This document shows, in pieces, positions 19,861 through 32,476 of a stretch of 64,000 nt of DNA. Below the pieces are notes generated by a model. That model was not told the origin of the DNA. It saw only the letters and a list, made by a program, of their open reading frames with translations, and did not search any database. Location: assembly GCA_027924585.1 (NCBI GenBank), contig BSBM01000486.1, positions 43,952,501 through 44,016,500 on the forward strand. The letters are read 5' to 3'. The stretch is from Larix kaempferi. Taxonomy: Eukaryota > Streptophyta > Pinopsida > Pinales > Pinaceae. The translations under genes and the position numbers were made by a program. Within the stretch, counting starts at the first letter, position 1; each line of letters opens with the position of its first letter.

Positions 19861-21664
19861 TTAACATGGGTCCGCGTAGATACATAAATGAAGTTTGTAT
19901 TATATTAAAAAAAAATCGTTACAAAATTACTTGAGACCTTTGTCACGGAAAACAAAGTTGAGCACAAAGAGGCAGCATGCCACGGCCTAATGACAATTGA
20001 AGTACAAAGACGATGATGGGAGTTGTATTAAACAAAATTGAGAATTAGAAATACAAATCAGAGCCGCAACTCAAGGTCCAAATATGCATATGAACTATTT
20101 GGTTGTTGTGAAAGACAAAGCTCAAGGTCCATCGGAGCTTGCTCGATGAATTTAGAGGATGGATGTAGTGGAAAAAGGTGCAGTGTTGAGGACAATGCGT
20201 AGGCAGTGGATTGTTCTGTATGAATTAGTTCAAGGATCTATTGATGTTGATTCTACAGGAATTCAACTAACTTGTTCAAACTGTAAAATACCTCAACATT
20301 GATATGATTGACCTGCGACTGCACATACCAATGATTGAAATCAAAGTCCTTCATCTGGGATTGCCAGATTCCCATGTCTACCCTCAGCCTAGTGAATTCA
20401 GCATGATGCAATTGAACTGCTAAGTGAAGAATGTCAAATGAGTTGTTCAATCACTAAAATAAGGTAGACATGATGGGCGATTAAAATAAAATCAGAGACT
20501 GTGACACTCATCCAAGGAATGAACTAGGATGATGAACCAGGACATAAGTAGCTCATTTATAGAATTGGAAGGTAGTTCCTTGTGCGTGTGAAATAAATTG
20601 AAGAGACATTGAGGTTAATTGCATTCATGTTTGCGTGATTCAAAGATGACTATGGATACATCAAAATTTATTGCATGAGTTAATGAAATAAGGCAAGAGG
20701 AAAAAAATCGGAAATCCAATTCATTGTCCCATGCGATCGAAATGATGTTTCCCAAAAGGCTCGAGTACGAAAAATGACATGTCGAAGTTTCTGCACGAGT
20801 TAGTAGTCACATTGCATTGCTTACTTGTTGGTTGAAGGATGGGAGTATATGCGATATTAAGAAAGAATCTGTGGATGTCGTGGCATAATCTGTGAAGTCA
20901 GAAAATGTGATGAAGATTGGTCACAGCACAGCAAATGCGACAAAGGAATGTTGGATGATGGAATAAATCGAAATGGAAAACCAAAAGCAGATGGAACTCT
21001 ATAGTGCATAGTAAATGTGACAAGAATATGGCATGAATATTGCTCAAGGAATGAAGAAGTGTGAATGATCAATATGAAAGGAAAAAAAGATCAAGATAGA
21101 AGGAAGTTAGTAGTTGTACAAGGGGTGCATACTCGAGACATCTATAGAGACAATGTGAAGGCACATATTGCAATATGAATGAGATCTGCACAACAAGTCC
21201 GGTGAAAGGAAAAGGAATGAAGCACGAAGGCAGGGTGAGTATTCGTTGCAAGTAGATGTATGAAGGATAGCGCAAAATCAAAGATGGGAGAAACCAAATT
21301 TGCGCATTGAAGGAACCTCTTTGCCATTGATGTTAAAGTGGGAGAAAAATCATGAAGCATGCAATAATCATAGAGATGAAAATAAGCTGAGAAAGATCAT
21401 GAAGCATGCAATCATTGCAGTGATGAAAAACAACAAAAAAGTATTGATCTGATATCGCGAAAAGAAACAAAGGAGAAATATTATGTAGCATGCATTAGTG
21501 GAAGAGATCCACGCAGAAATGAAAGACACAATAAAAGCACTGACAATAGAAAGCACAAGTGAGCAGCTGCTCAAACTGGAAAAAACACAGGGGGAGTACT
21601 ACGACCAGAACAGAGGAAGAGCACAACTTCATGAGGTATTGACATCAATTCCAAAGAGGGATAT
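19861..21664 (+). other. Right internal part of element D, non-coding as far as I can see
   Basis: This is AT-moderate sequence without recognisable domains in either direction. It ends in a polypurine stretch (AAAGAGGG, 21653-21660) before the D 3' LTR. Its identity as D's internal 3' region is inferred from that junction. Confidence 0.45.
21653..21660 (+). other. Polypurine tract of element D
   Basis: AAAGAGGG, then ATAT, then the LTR start TGTTGAAC. This layout is usual for Copia elements with a 'CATTGATGTCAA' LTR head. Confidence 0.65.
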
Positions 21665-21728
21665 TGTTGAACTTTGTTTTTCATTGATGTCAACTGATGT
21701 CAAAGAGGATTCAATATCCTTGTGCCAG

Positions 21729-21800
21729 TTTGAAGAAGTATATCAAAGTCACTTTGAAGAAGTATATGTAATCCAATTTGAAGAAGTACATAAGGTATGT
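21729..21800 (+). repeat. Three 24-bp direct repeats in LTR D
   Basis: TTTGAAGAAGTATAT or TTTGAAGAAGTACAT recurs with a 24-bp period at about 21729, 21753 and 21777. Confidence 0.88.
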
Positions 21801-22240
21801 GCAAAAGACATCATCCATATTAGTCAAGGGAAATTCCAAAGAGATGGTAGGACAAGTATTGGAAGTGTGCAAGAATTTTAGGAGCAAGAAGCACTTGAAC
21901 ATATATACAAGTCCTGAAAGTGAGAAAGACTCACCAATCGAAAGAAGTATACAAGTTGTTGAATCGTGCAAGTGCACCAAAAGCAAGAGGTGTTCAGAGA
22001 AGTCAAGTGTGCAAGACCCACAAGAGATGGTACTTCAAAGGTGCAAGACTACACGAAGTGGTTCCAAAGTGCACAAGACCCACTATGTAAAGGACCAAGC
22101 ATGCACAATACCTACAAGGTATGACACCTCAATGGCGCAGAACATGAAAATTGGTGGATGCATGAAATGAGCTTGACTGTAATACAAGGAAGAAGGGATG
22201 CTACGACCAACTTGTGGACATATGGTCTGCATAGGACAAG

Positions 22241-22248
22241 TATAAATA
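22241..22248 (+). promoter_or_regulatory. TATA box of LTR D
   Basis: TATAAATA lies about 580 bp into the LTR, in the context ACAAGTATAAATAAG. Confidence 0.6.
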
Positions 22249-23289
22249 AGAAGCCAGGTTGGAGAGTTGAAGTAAGCTTGAATATTGAAGATGTGAAAGT
22301 AGTAGTACTATGATTTGGAAAGCTTCTAATACTTGGGGTATCAATGGCTTGTGGAACCAGAACAACATAATCTAGTAGAAGAGTCAGATGTGCAAAATGC
22401 AACACAGCAGATGATGCATAGAAATATGAGGTAGTTTATCTGTGATAGTTGTGCAGAAATAGAAATGAAACACTTCAGATGATGTGCAAGATGATGAACC
22501 AAGTGTGTGGGAGCATAAATACGATATCGCAGATGGTACGTAGAAATTCACAGATGATCTGAGACAGATGCGCCGAGATAGAAGTGTAGCATAACAATTG
22601 GTGCATAGTATGATGTAAGTTATATGATATAGATGTGCAAATCCATAACAATAGCAAAGCATAGGATGTGCAATATCAGCTGATTTTGCAGATGCACAGA
22701 AACATAATGTATGATGAAGCAGTGGAAAGTTTGTGAAGTATGAATTATAGTATGTTGATGAAGTGAAATGAAGTATGTGAAAAATTTCAATGATGGCAAT
22801 ATCACAGGATACAGAAGGTGTGCACAGTGGAACAAACTACAGTTAATCTGAAAAGTGTGTGGATCAGTACAACATCAAAGAAACATCTTCTAAATACATA
22901 TCAAGGCAGCAGGACAGGGAAAGGAGTAGGGGGTCGGTACCTCCTTCCAGTTGAAGATGGTAAATCAGGGATTCAATGCTTCCTTCAGGTCAGTGCCTGC
23001 AAAAACCAGGGGTTTGGTGCCTTATTCTAGTTGGTACTGGAGAAATTCGGAAGTTGGTTCTTCCATGAATGTAATCTTTACATTATAAGAGAGCATTCAG
23101 TGGTTTTCTCCCGTTTGGGTTTCCACATAAAAATCCTCGTGTTGTCTGTTTTGTGCATATGTGGATGAATGTTGTTGTTTAAGTGAATGCATAATTTAAG
23201 TTGAATTTAAATCTGACATGAATTAAAAATTGTTCATAACTGTGCTAATACTGATTCATTCCCCTCTTAGTATTAATAAGATTCCAACA

Positions 23290-24700
23290 CTACCCTTCGG
23301 GAAACTTCATCCTAGAGTTATAGTAAAAAAATGAGGGATAATCATAAAGCATGGTCTCTGTGTCCTACCAAGTAGAATATCCATAGATATATATGTCCCA
23401 CATAACCTTAACTTGGTCCATAAGATAATTCCTAAGATGTTGAACCATATGACTTAGTATTCCTAGTGGTTCGACCATAAAATTTCCCTCACAAGAGACC
23501 AACAATTCTCTCCAATGAATTTTGTGAGCCTCATAGGACACATAATGCCGCAATATAGAAACATGAAATACATTATGAATTTTATGCAAGTGGGGTGGCA
23601 ATGAAATATGATAGGAAACTGGTCAAGTTCTCTCTAGAATCTCTAATGACCCTATAAATCATGGTGATATCTTAGTCCCCTTCCCAAACTAAATAGTACC
23701 TTTACTTGGTTTGATATGAATAAACACCAAGTCTCCTACCTCGTAATTTCTATATATTATGTGTTCATTAACATAACTCTTTTTCCTATCGTCAACTTAC
23801 CTTAATTATTGCCTAATATAAACCACATACTCTTCCATTTCTTTGATCAATTCAGGCCCAATTAAAACCTGATCTTCTAACATGTCCCAACTAAGTAGTG
23901 TCATGCATGGTCTTCCATACAGATCCTAATACAGAGGCATACCAATGGAGATATGATAATTGTTGTCATATGTAAATTCCACCAAAGGAATATAATCCTG
24001 CCAATGGATCTATTGGTCCATAACATATAATCTAAGAATATATTCCATCACTTGATTTACTCTCTTGGTCTACCCATTTGTCTCAAGGTGATAAGTTGGG
24101 ATTAAGTTCAATTGTATCCCCAATATTGAATGCATGCTTGTCCGCAACTTGGTAGTAAACTTTGGGTCTCTATCCGAGATTATATTTTTGGGAAAACCAT
24201 CTAGGGATATAATATCACTTATAAATACCCTAGCCACATTATCAATGTCGTAAGTGTCTTTGACTGGAATGAAATGGGTGTTTTTGGTTAGTTTATCAAC
24301 TACCACCAATATGGAATGATGTCTTATATATGTGAAAGGAAATCCTACAATGAATTCCATGGAAATGACCTCCCACTTAAAATAGGAATGTCATGAGGAT
24401 GTAAAATACCAACTATGTGGTAATTATAAACGTTTACTTGTTAACATTCAAGACACTTGACAACAAAGTGCAATACATCATGCTTCATGCTTTCCCAAAA
24501 GAGTATCTTCTTGATGTATGTGTACATCTTCTTCACCCATATATGTGCACAATAAAGAGATCAGTGGGAATCTCTTATGATGGTGTCTCTAATATCCCCC
24601 TCCTAAGAAATATACATCGTCCCTTGAAATCACAACAATCCATCTGCCTCTAGATGGTACCCTTGATACTTAGGTTCCGATTGCCTCCCATGTTGAAGCA
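23290..24700 (-). pseudogene. Integrase and chromodomain of chromovirus G
   Basis: Minus strand. The integrase core (24360-24070) reads MEFIVGFP (first Asp changed to Glu), then SDRDPKF with the second Asp. The third catalytic position is lost: YHLETNG is followed by a stop, and Lys replaces Glu in TKRVNQV. The C-terminal part (23601-23365) has HKIHNVFHVSILRHYV, then a chromodomain-like VKVMWDIY and TW-stop-DTETML, running to about 23295. The chromodomain tail identifies a chromovirus. The sequence stops where LTR D ends (23289), so the 3' LTR of G is not here. Many stops; the gene is dead. Confidence 0.88.
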
Positions 24701-26110
24701 CCAATTTCATCTTTAGATACCAACTATCTCCTAGAAGTTGTCCCAAAACACACTCTCTCTCTTAAATAGACCTTTAAGGGTACTAAGGATGAGAGCCTCG
24801 GTATTCTACTTAGGGAATTGTCCACTATGTTGTCCTTCCCCTTGATGTATGCTATACCAAAGTCATACTCACTCATAAATTCACTCCATCGCCTCTGCCG
24901 AGCATTCAAATCCCTTTGCGTGGAAATGTACTATAATATCTGATGGTTACTATTGAGTGTGAAGCTTTGCCCCACAAGGGCCTCCATGAATTTAGAGCTA
25001 ACATAATTGCTTCCAACTCTAATTCATGTGTGGTTTAAATATCCTCATGAGGTTTCAATTTACATTATGCATAACCCGTTACTCCAACTTCTTGTGTTAG
25101 TATCACACCCAATACTTGCTTCGAAGCATCATTTCATACCATGAATTATTTATCCATATCCAACACATACAGGATTGGTGCACTTGTTAGAAATATTTTC
25201 ATCTCTGCAAAATTAATGTCACAATCACTGGTCCATTCATACCATATTCCTTTGCACTACATGGTGGTAATGGGTTTTGTAATATTGGAGAATCCCTCTA
25301 CGAACCTCTGGTAATACCTTTCTAATCCCATGAAACTATGCACTTCAAGTGCATTCTTTGGAACTAGCCAATCCTTGATGGAATTCACTTTTTCTGGGTG
25401 TAGGTGTACTGAGATCCCTTTCCTTGAGATAATATGTCCCAAGTAGTGAATCTTCTTTTGAAATAAAGATCATTTTGACAAATTACAATGTAGCTTATGC
25501 TCTCTCAAGCATGATAAGACTATAATAATTGATCATCATGCTCCTCATTCTTAAAATAGATAAGAATATCATATCAAAAGACTTGCATGAAGCGATCTAA
25601 GTACTTCCAGGAAACACGATTCATGAGGCCCGTGAATATAATTAGTGCATTGGTTAAACCAAACAACACCACTATGAAATAAGAATGCTCAAATTGAGTT
25701 TAGAAAGAATTTTTGGGGGTGTCACCTTCCTTAATTCTTAGCGCGTGATACCCTGATGGAAAATCAATCTTATAGAAAATGGAATCCCCTTTCATCTAAT
25801 CAAATAGGTCATTGATTCTAGGAATCAAGCACCTATTCTTCATTGTGGATTTGTTCAATTCCATGTAATCTATGCATAATCGTAGGGAACCGTCATTCTT
25901 CTTGACAAAGATAATCGATGCATCCCATAGAAAATACTAGATCTAATGAGTCCCAATTATAGTAGTTATTTTAGATGAATATGCAACTCAAAAAGTTATG
26001 GCGTTGTCATCTTGTAAGGGGTCTTCGAGATTGGATCAATGCCAGGTTTCAGTTTGATTGTAAAATCAAGTTCCATTTCTGGAGGTAACCCTTGAAACTC
26101 TTTTAGAAAA
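24700..26110 (-). pseudogene. Reverse transcriptase and RNase H of chromovirus G
   Basis: Minus strand. The catalytic region near 25560 reads YDILIYFKNEEH, where the first Asp of the usual DD box is damaged by a stop and Tyr. The connection segment (25442-25257) is GHIISRKGISV and SFMGLERYYQRFVEGFS. The RNase H end (24909-24724) is NARQRRWSEFMSEYDF and DNSLSRIPR. Order and motifs are Ty3/Gypsy. Frameshifts and stops are frequent. Confidence 0.86.
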
Positions 26111-26335
26111 AAAGTATTTGAATCAAGATATAATTGGATATGAGTTTAGAATGGGTCCCTTCTCATCACTTACTACATCTATTACAAATAATTGACATCC
26201 TTTCCTTAGACAGCTCCTTGATTTCATCATTGATATGAAACCAAGAGACACATTCCTTTTAAAACCCTAGATTTATATTTCCCTTCCTTCTTCATCAAGG
26301 CATAATAACCTCTTTGCATAACAATATAAGAAAGA

Positions 26336-26683
26336 TCAATGAGATTCTAACCAATCCATGCCAATAATGAGCTCATGTTCCTCCAAGGAGGTGACATATA
26401 CCTTCAAATTATTAGTGCATACTCCTAAGTCGACCCAACACTCCTTCACCTTAGGCTCTACATCTTGCTTCACACCCAAAGACATTTTAAACAATTTAAA
26501 TCCATTGTGTTTGCAAGCTACCAACCCACATCTATCTAAAGCATAAGGTGAAATGAAACTATCATTTGTACCGGGATCAAATAATATTTTGAGATTAACA
26601 TTGTTTACTTTACCTGTGGATTCCACTACAGTGGATTGACGTTGCTTGGTGGTTAATAACCACTGCATGAATTTGATGGTCAC
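26336..26683 (-). pseudogene. Aspartic protease of chromovirus G
   Basis: Minus strand, 115 residues open. The active site reads LFDPGTNDSFIS where DSGATHSFIS is typical, so the Asp is kept but the following residues changed. The end ELIIGMDWLESH is the standard chromovirus protease end. It lies between gag (upstream, higher coordinates) and RT. Confidence 0.9.
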
Positions 26684-27700
26684 TACTAGAACTTAACATT
26701 GGTTCCCTTCCTTCCTTGTGCATGTTTTCTCACTGAGACTTAGGGAAATATCAATGGAAATAAGGACCCCCGCACCCCCAACTAGAAATATTGGGTGAGG
26801 CTTGCATATTTCTTGGTGGATCCCTCTAAAATGAGTTCCTTCCTCTAGAACTACTAGAACCCTTGTATAAATTTCCATGTGATCACCCTAGACTGTCATG
26901 AGTCCTCAATGAAGCCTGAGACACTGATTTTACCAAATAATTACCCCTCGATGTGAACCTATTTCCATAGGGAGGAGGTATAGACTTCCCTCACCTATAG
27001 TAAGTTTGTGAGGCCTTCCCTAATAGTCCAGAGTAATGCGATCCTATCAAATTACTACCCCCTTTCACATCTGACATCTCTTCTACGTAATGAGCATGTT
27101 TAATTTCCATAGAAATCAAATTTGGTTTCCACATCCACACAAAATACCTAATCTTATGGTCCATTCCATATACGAAACAGTTTGCCTGGCGGTCGTATAA
27201 GTCCATGTAAGGAACATATTTTACTAGCTCCATGAATATAACTTCATATTCCTCTATAGTCTTATTCCCTTGTATTAGAGGATGGAATCACATGCCTACT
27301 CTTCTTTGTAATATGTTGGCAAGTACTTCATGTGGAATCTTTCTTCGAACAACTCCCAATAAACATTGTGAGGAGTGAGGTGAAATTGTTTCTCTAGGTT
27401 TGACCACCAATTTAGAGCATCGCCATTAATATGGAATATGGCCATCCTGAATTGGAACTGGAGGTATATTCATTCAATGTGAAGCATCTTTTCATGCCTT
27501 TTGAGCCATGCTTCGACATGCACCCTTGGATGGACTCAAAAAAACTCAAGGATTTTCACCTTTTGTAACTCCCTTGAAATGTCTTGAAGAGGTTCCATCC
27601 CTAGGCCCCATGCCCTTTCATATTTTTCCTGATTTACCTGAGGGATTTCAACTTTTGTACCCATTCCTAGGTTCCTATTTAATGTTTTCATAATACTCTC
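26684..27700 (-). pseudogene. gag: Gag of chromovirus G
   Basis: Minus strand. The best segment is 27233-26991 (ELVKYVPYMDLYDRQ and AHYVEEM), matching the C-terminal half of a Retrotrans_gag domain. A knuckle region at about 26878-26700 is badly eroded. Upstream (27300-27700) only fragments resemble gag. Confidence 0.8.
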
Positions 27701-30700
27701 TAAGGATCACATTATGACTTCCAACTCTTGTGCTAGAATTGACAATGGTGGTGTTGAATGTGGGATTGATCGACCTTAGTTTCACTGCTTTCTAACCATT
27801 ATTGATCCTACATCATGGCATAAAAGATAATTATCATAAGTTCATAAGTCTTATTTAGGTTGTAATTAACACATACTCGTGTTGCAAGCTTCTATTTTAC
27901 ACTTGCTTGTAATAGAAGTTATTGATATTGAGGGAAAAACTACCTGGAAAGGTCATTGTTACATGGTACACTTGATCACTATGATCAATGTCACTGATGT
28001 AAGCCATGGGTGAGGCACCATAACTTACATGCACTGCTGAGTATCGCCTCATCGCCAAGTCTTAGGCATTATCCTCACTTTTTCTTACTTTATTATAATT
28101 TAATAACTTAATTTAACTCTATGAGATTAATAATAATTATTTATTTCAATAACTAATATCAATTTATAATTAGCTAATATTAATTTATGATCAATGAATA
28201 TTAATTAATGTAAATAATTTATAATTTGTCATGTTTTAATAATTTAATTCAAATGCCTAAGTTAATAATATTTATTTTTTATTTATATTAGTAATTAATT
28301 AAGATTAATAATAATTTTATTATTTTGATTATACTTAAATTTTATTGTATGCTTACATTTAAATTTTGAAATTTAATACTTACTTTTAAATTTTGTTTGA
28401 TTGAGTTATGATTTAGTAATGTAAGTATAATATATATTTGTATATAAAATAAATTAAAACTAAAAAACCGGGTCGTCCTCATACATGCCACATGCCACAT
28501 TCCCTACTTAAGTTATTAAAAACAAATAATTACACCAATAGGTGTTTATATCTTAGAATTTGGGGTGGACTACCATCTATGCTTTTCATAGATTGAAGGA
28601 GGATGGGACAAGTGTATTGTCCAAATTGATTTTATGGTCGTTGTTTAAAATTCAAAATATAAAATTATAAAAAAGTGAAATATAAAAAATAATTGGTAGT
28701 TGATGCATGGATAACTCATAGCTTATGCATGAATAAAGTAGTGACAGACAACCCATTTAAATAACTAAAGAACTTAACATGTAGTTGAGGCATAGAAAAC
28801 ATGTGATTACAACTAAGCATGGAGAAAAAGTAACAAATAACTTGTTCATGGCACTTAACTTGTAACTTATCGGTGTTCACCAACCACAAGTTAAGTGGCT
28901 ATACTAATATTATAATGGAGTTAGAGGGTGAAAAAAAACCCTCTACCCTTCCCTTCAACCTTCATTCTCTCCCCAAAATTTTGTGCTATGGTCGGGTTTG
29001 GTCCGAAGGGAGTTCGATGGCAGGTAATTTTTCTTGGTTGTATATTAGCTTTCAAACAGTTAGGTTTTTTTTCACTTCAATTGTTTTGTTGTCTTACCTA
29101 CAAACTTGTTATATCATAATGTGTGGTGGCTTGTTGTTGAGAGGTTATCCTCCTGCGTAGTGCACACATTGCCTCGTGTGGATTCTTGCTTGAGCTCTAT
29201 TGAACGATGATACCAAGCTCTTAGGCTCGGCACTCTTGAAATCATTTTACAATGGTATTCACGGTCTCACATGTTAAGTTTGGTTTGAAAATTCACTTGG
29301 ATCAACTTGCAATTTGGTGCTTGGATTTTGTAGGCATCTAGGGTTTGATTCTTCCCTCCATGCAAGTTGCAAACTATAACAGCTAGCATTCCTAGTCACA
29401 ATCACCAATCTGATAACTACGCTTGGGGGGATACAAAGGCCGGTCTATGCCTTGGCTGGTTATATTTGGTGCTTGGCTCCGAACTAGGGCTTTGGAAGAT
29501 TCTGTGTGTATTGTTGACTCCCTTAATGGCGCGTGCACGTAACCCACTATGGGTTAGTTCCTTTTCGACTTGTGTGGAATTTGGCATGATGACTCTTGAC
29601 TCTTTAACTTGGTACTAGGAATTTCACGTTGATACAAGTAGGTTGGTTGGGCTTATTGGCTTAAGCCGATCTTGTTTACATCCATGGGCCCCTTCACATC
29701 TTAGGTTGGGATTTACCTTGATGGTTAGGGTATGCATGTAGTGTTTGAACGTACAACCGTGGCTAAGGAACAAGGCCACCCTTTTTTTTACTTCGCTACA
29801 TAGTGGGATTGCTTAGAGGGAATGTTATAGCATACGGGCTCATGCATCGGCTTTGTATTGGCTCTAGGTTAACCTAGTAGGCCACATAATAATGGGTGGT
29901 GATGAGATTTAGCAGAAAAGTAGGCTCAATGTTCTCTTTACTAATTCAATTAGATATCAATTCAAGAGGAGTGAGTTGTGAAGAATAGAGCACGCAAAGG
30001 GGGTCTAAGTTCTCTCCATAATCAATTATATATAGAAACTGATTTGATTGCTTATGAGTCCTCATGAGGATACTGAGCATTAAAGGATCAGGCATTGAGC
30101 TCCCTCCATTTTTTTAGATGATTACGGCTAAAGATGTTGCTGCTGAGTCCACCATTAAGCTAATATTCCCTAGCAGGTTGTACATGCCCCAATAGGATGT
30201 ACAAGCCCCAACAGCCCATGCAGGCCTCCATAATGAAGGCCTTGGCCTCTAGCCTCTAGGTATTCCCTTCATTATGGCACGTAGTGCACACCCATATTGT
30301 CTTAGTGCTTGACTTGATAGCTAGTGGGACTTCAAAAGGCTTGGTAAAAACCTGTTTTTTTATTGCATCTAAGAGACATTCTACAGCCCATTAGGGGAGG
30401 ATGTGTAACATATTATAAAAAATAACATGTTGGATCCAATTAGATTTAAAACATTTACAACCGCATATATATAACTTCAAATTTATTGAGGTATAATTAT
30501 TTTTATTATTTTTACCATTTAACTTCATGTCATTTATTAGTTTCAGTAAAAAATAATTACACCTTAATGAATTTGATCTCTCTCGAGTGCTTGGCAAATC
30601 CGACTTTAGAATGGATATATGTTGTTTTTTATCCATGTGGTTTATTTTATTTTTATTTTTTTAATGCATATTTTTAGGAACATTAGGAATGCTTCTCCCC

Positions 30701-31505
30701 CATATTGAGTTGTAGAGCACCTTGCTTCTCTCGGTGCAAGAGGTTTGCACTTGGAGAAATTTGATCCCTCTTCGCGCTTGATAGATCCCTTTTAAGATGG
30801 ATCTATGCTGGTAATACGATTATTCAATATATGTTTTTATATATTTATTATATTGTGATTATATGTTTTTTTTAAATTTCCTTCATATTTATTCAATATT
30901 AGATATATCAGAAAGGCTTCTATAGCTAGTGGTTGTTATAAAGGTGTAAGCTACTATGGTTTTCATTATCTTTCTCATTGCCCTAGGTATACTACTCATT
31001 TTCCTGTGTTATATGTTATTTTGGAAGGACCAATTTTCCTTAGTTAAATGTTGAATTATTTTATTCTTTCTTTTACATATGCCAATGCTATACAAGTTAG
31101 TATGTTTGATGCATACTTGGCTTAAAAAAAGGAGAATCGTTATACTACACTAACCAAAAATTTAGCTTAAATGATATATAAGTATGTTGCAAAATCTTCC
31201 TCGCTCTTTATCTATGATTGACATATACTATATATAATGTAGTTTGAAACCAAATATCCCATTTTTCATCCAGGGTGACTTTCTACTCTCACCAAACTTA
31301 GTTTGCATATTTAGTGTTCTCTAATAAATATATATAGTTTTTGTTTATGTCTCTCTAAATACTTTTTTTTTCCAGGTACAAGACTCTTTACTCTCGCCGA
31401 TGATTTTATTTTGTGAGTGAGGGGGATGGCTTTAGGTTCTAGTATTAGGTTTTGCAAAGAATCCCTTCAAAGGCTTGTTGTCACTTTGTACTCTTTAACC
31501 TCCTA
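27701..31505. other. Unassigned AT-rich region (possibly G leader plus unknown insertions)
   Basis: No gene is supported in 3.8 kb. 28090-28460 is extremely AT-rich. A perfect 12-bp inverted repeat (CCATAATGAAGG/CCTTCATTATGG) is at 30228-30277. A polypurine-like TTAGGGGAGGATG followed by TGTAACATATT (30391-30414) could be the start of another LTR. Blocks at about 30568-30623 and 30767-30822 are diverged copies. If G is continuous from its 5' LTR (43775-46086), this would be its leader, but it is too long for a normal leader. Confidence 0.5.
30228..30277. repeat. Perfect 12-bp inverted repeat
   Basis: CCATAATGAAGG (30228-30239) pairs with CCTTCATTATGG (30266-30277) across a 26-base loop that itself holds a CCTCTAG/CCTCTAGG direct repeat. 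Confidence 0.85.
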
Positions 31506-32194
31506 TGTTTTAGAGCATTAAAATCCACTTTCATATTTAGCATATATAAGTTTTATTTGATTTTATTACTTTCCTAGGTGTTTTACTAAGTTGTTGGCCA
31601 CATACTTCCTTCCTAGGCACACCTTTTGTCATCCTCATCCACTTGAGTGCACTCATGAGAAAACTGCCTGCTTTTCTGGCTGTCCTGAGTGGCAAAGATG
31701 CACTTACTCCATTTGCACTACTTTTATTGTTTTTTCTGCTTTTAAGTGGATAATGCAAAAGCTAGGTGCTCCTAGAGGTTTTGGAAACTGCTTGCCTTTA
31801 TGGCCAACCCATGCTTCCTCTTTTCTCTCCAAAATGCATCATATTTTATTCTATTTTCATCACTCATCACATTCCAAAACCATTTTGGACAATTCGTGAG
31901 ATTTATGACTGATTTCGTGTTAGATGTTTCTACCTTGGGGGGTTTTAGCTAGTTTTAGTAAGCCTACTTTGTGAGATTTTCGAATGCCTCCAAGGCAATT
32001 TGAATTTCTGATGTAACATTATATATTTTCAGGCACTTAATTGTTCAAGGTTGGCTGATGTAACTTTATGCAATATAGTTTAATATTTTGTATACTTTTA
32101 GTGTCAATTTTCAGTTTTCTCTGCAATTCTATCTTAACAATTTTAGTGAGAGTGCTATTCAATCTTCATGATCAGCCTGTGATGTGATTTGACA
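31506..32194 (+). repeat. 5' LTR of Copia element E
   Basis: It pairs with 42905-43583 along its length (for example TTAGAGCATTAAAA, GGTGCTCCTAGAGG, TTCAATCTTCATGATCA). The left end is TGTTTTAGAGC here and ATTCTTAGAGC in the 3' copy, so the exact start is uncertain by a few bases. It ends TTTGACA directly before the primer site. No matching target duplication was seen. Confidence 0.9.
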
Positions 32195-32206
32195 TGGTAT
32201 TAGAGC
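32195..32206 (+). other. Primer-binding site of element E (tRNA-Met type)
   Basis: TGGTATTAGAGC directly follows the LTR and differs at one base from TGGTATCAGAGC. Confidence 0.92.
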
Positions 32207-32476
32207 CATATAATTCCTACATGGTATCATATATTTTTAGGGGAGAATAGATGCATCCAATAGTGCACCAGAAGTAGGGAGTTTCCACAGAAGTCCCGTG
32301 GACCATTACCTTGTATCCTTAGGTTTAGACAATGGGTGTACCTGGGCGTGGTGGACTCTTGAAAGTTACTACTAGAATATTGAAGAGATATATAGTTTGA
32401 ATCATTCTACATATATTTTTTTGGTTTTATTTTTGCAGGTCCATATCAATCTCAAAAGCTTGCACCTTAGTTTTCC

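Larger units (their letters stand above)
21665..23289 (+). repeat. 3' LTR of Copia element D (about 1.6 kb)
   Basis: It begins TGTTGAACTTTG and ends GATTCCAACA, giving a TGTTG/CAACA terminal inverted repeat. Preceding polypurines, a TATA box (TATAAATA, 22241-22248) and a U5-like tail (TTCTCCCGTTTGGGTTTCC) support an LTR. Three 24-bp direct repeats (TTTGAAGAAGTATAT...) lie at 21729-21800. The matching 5' LTR must be left of the window. The right end abuts the chromodomain end of element G, so D probably inserted into G. Confidence 0.78.

Noticed and set aside
21498-21881. A 127-residue plus-strand protein across the D internal/LTR junction
   Set aside because: It crosses the polypurine tract and the LTR start and includes the 24-bp repeats; no family residues.
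28873-29160. Possible host gene exon after a promoter-like TC-rich stretch
   Set aside because: No recognisable residues, no paired splice sites and no second exon.
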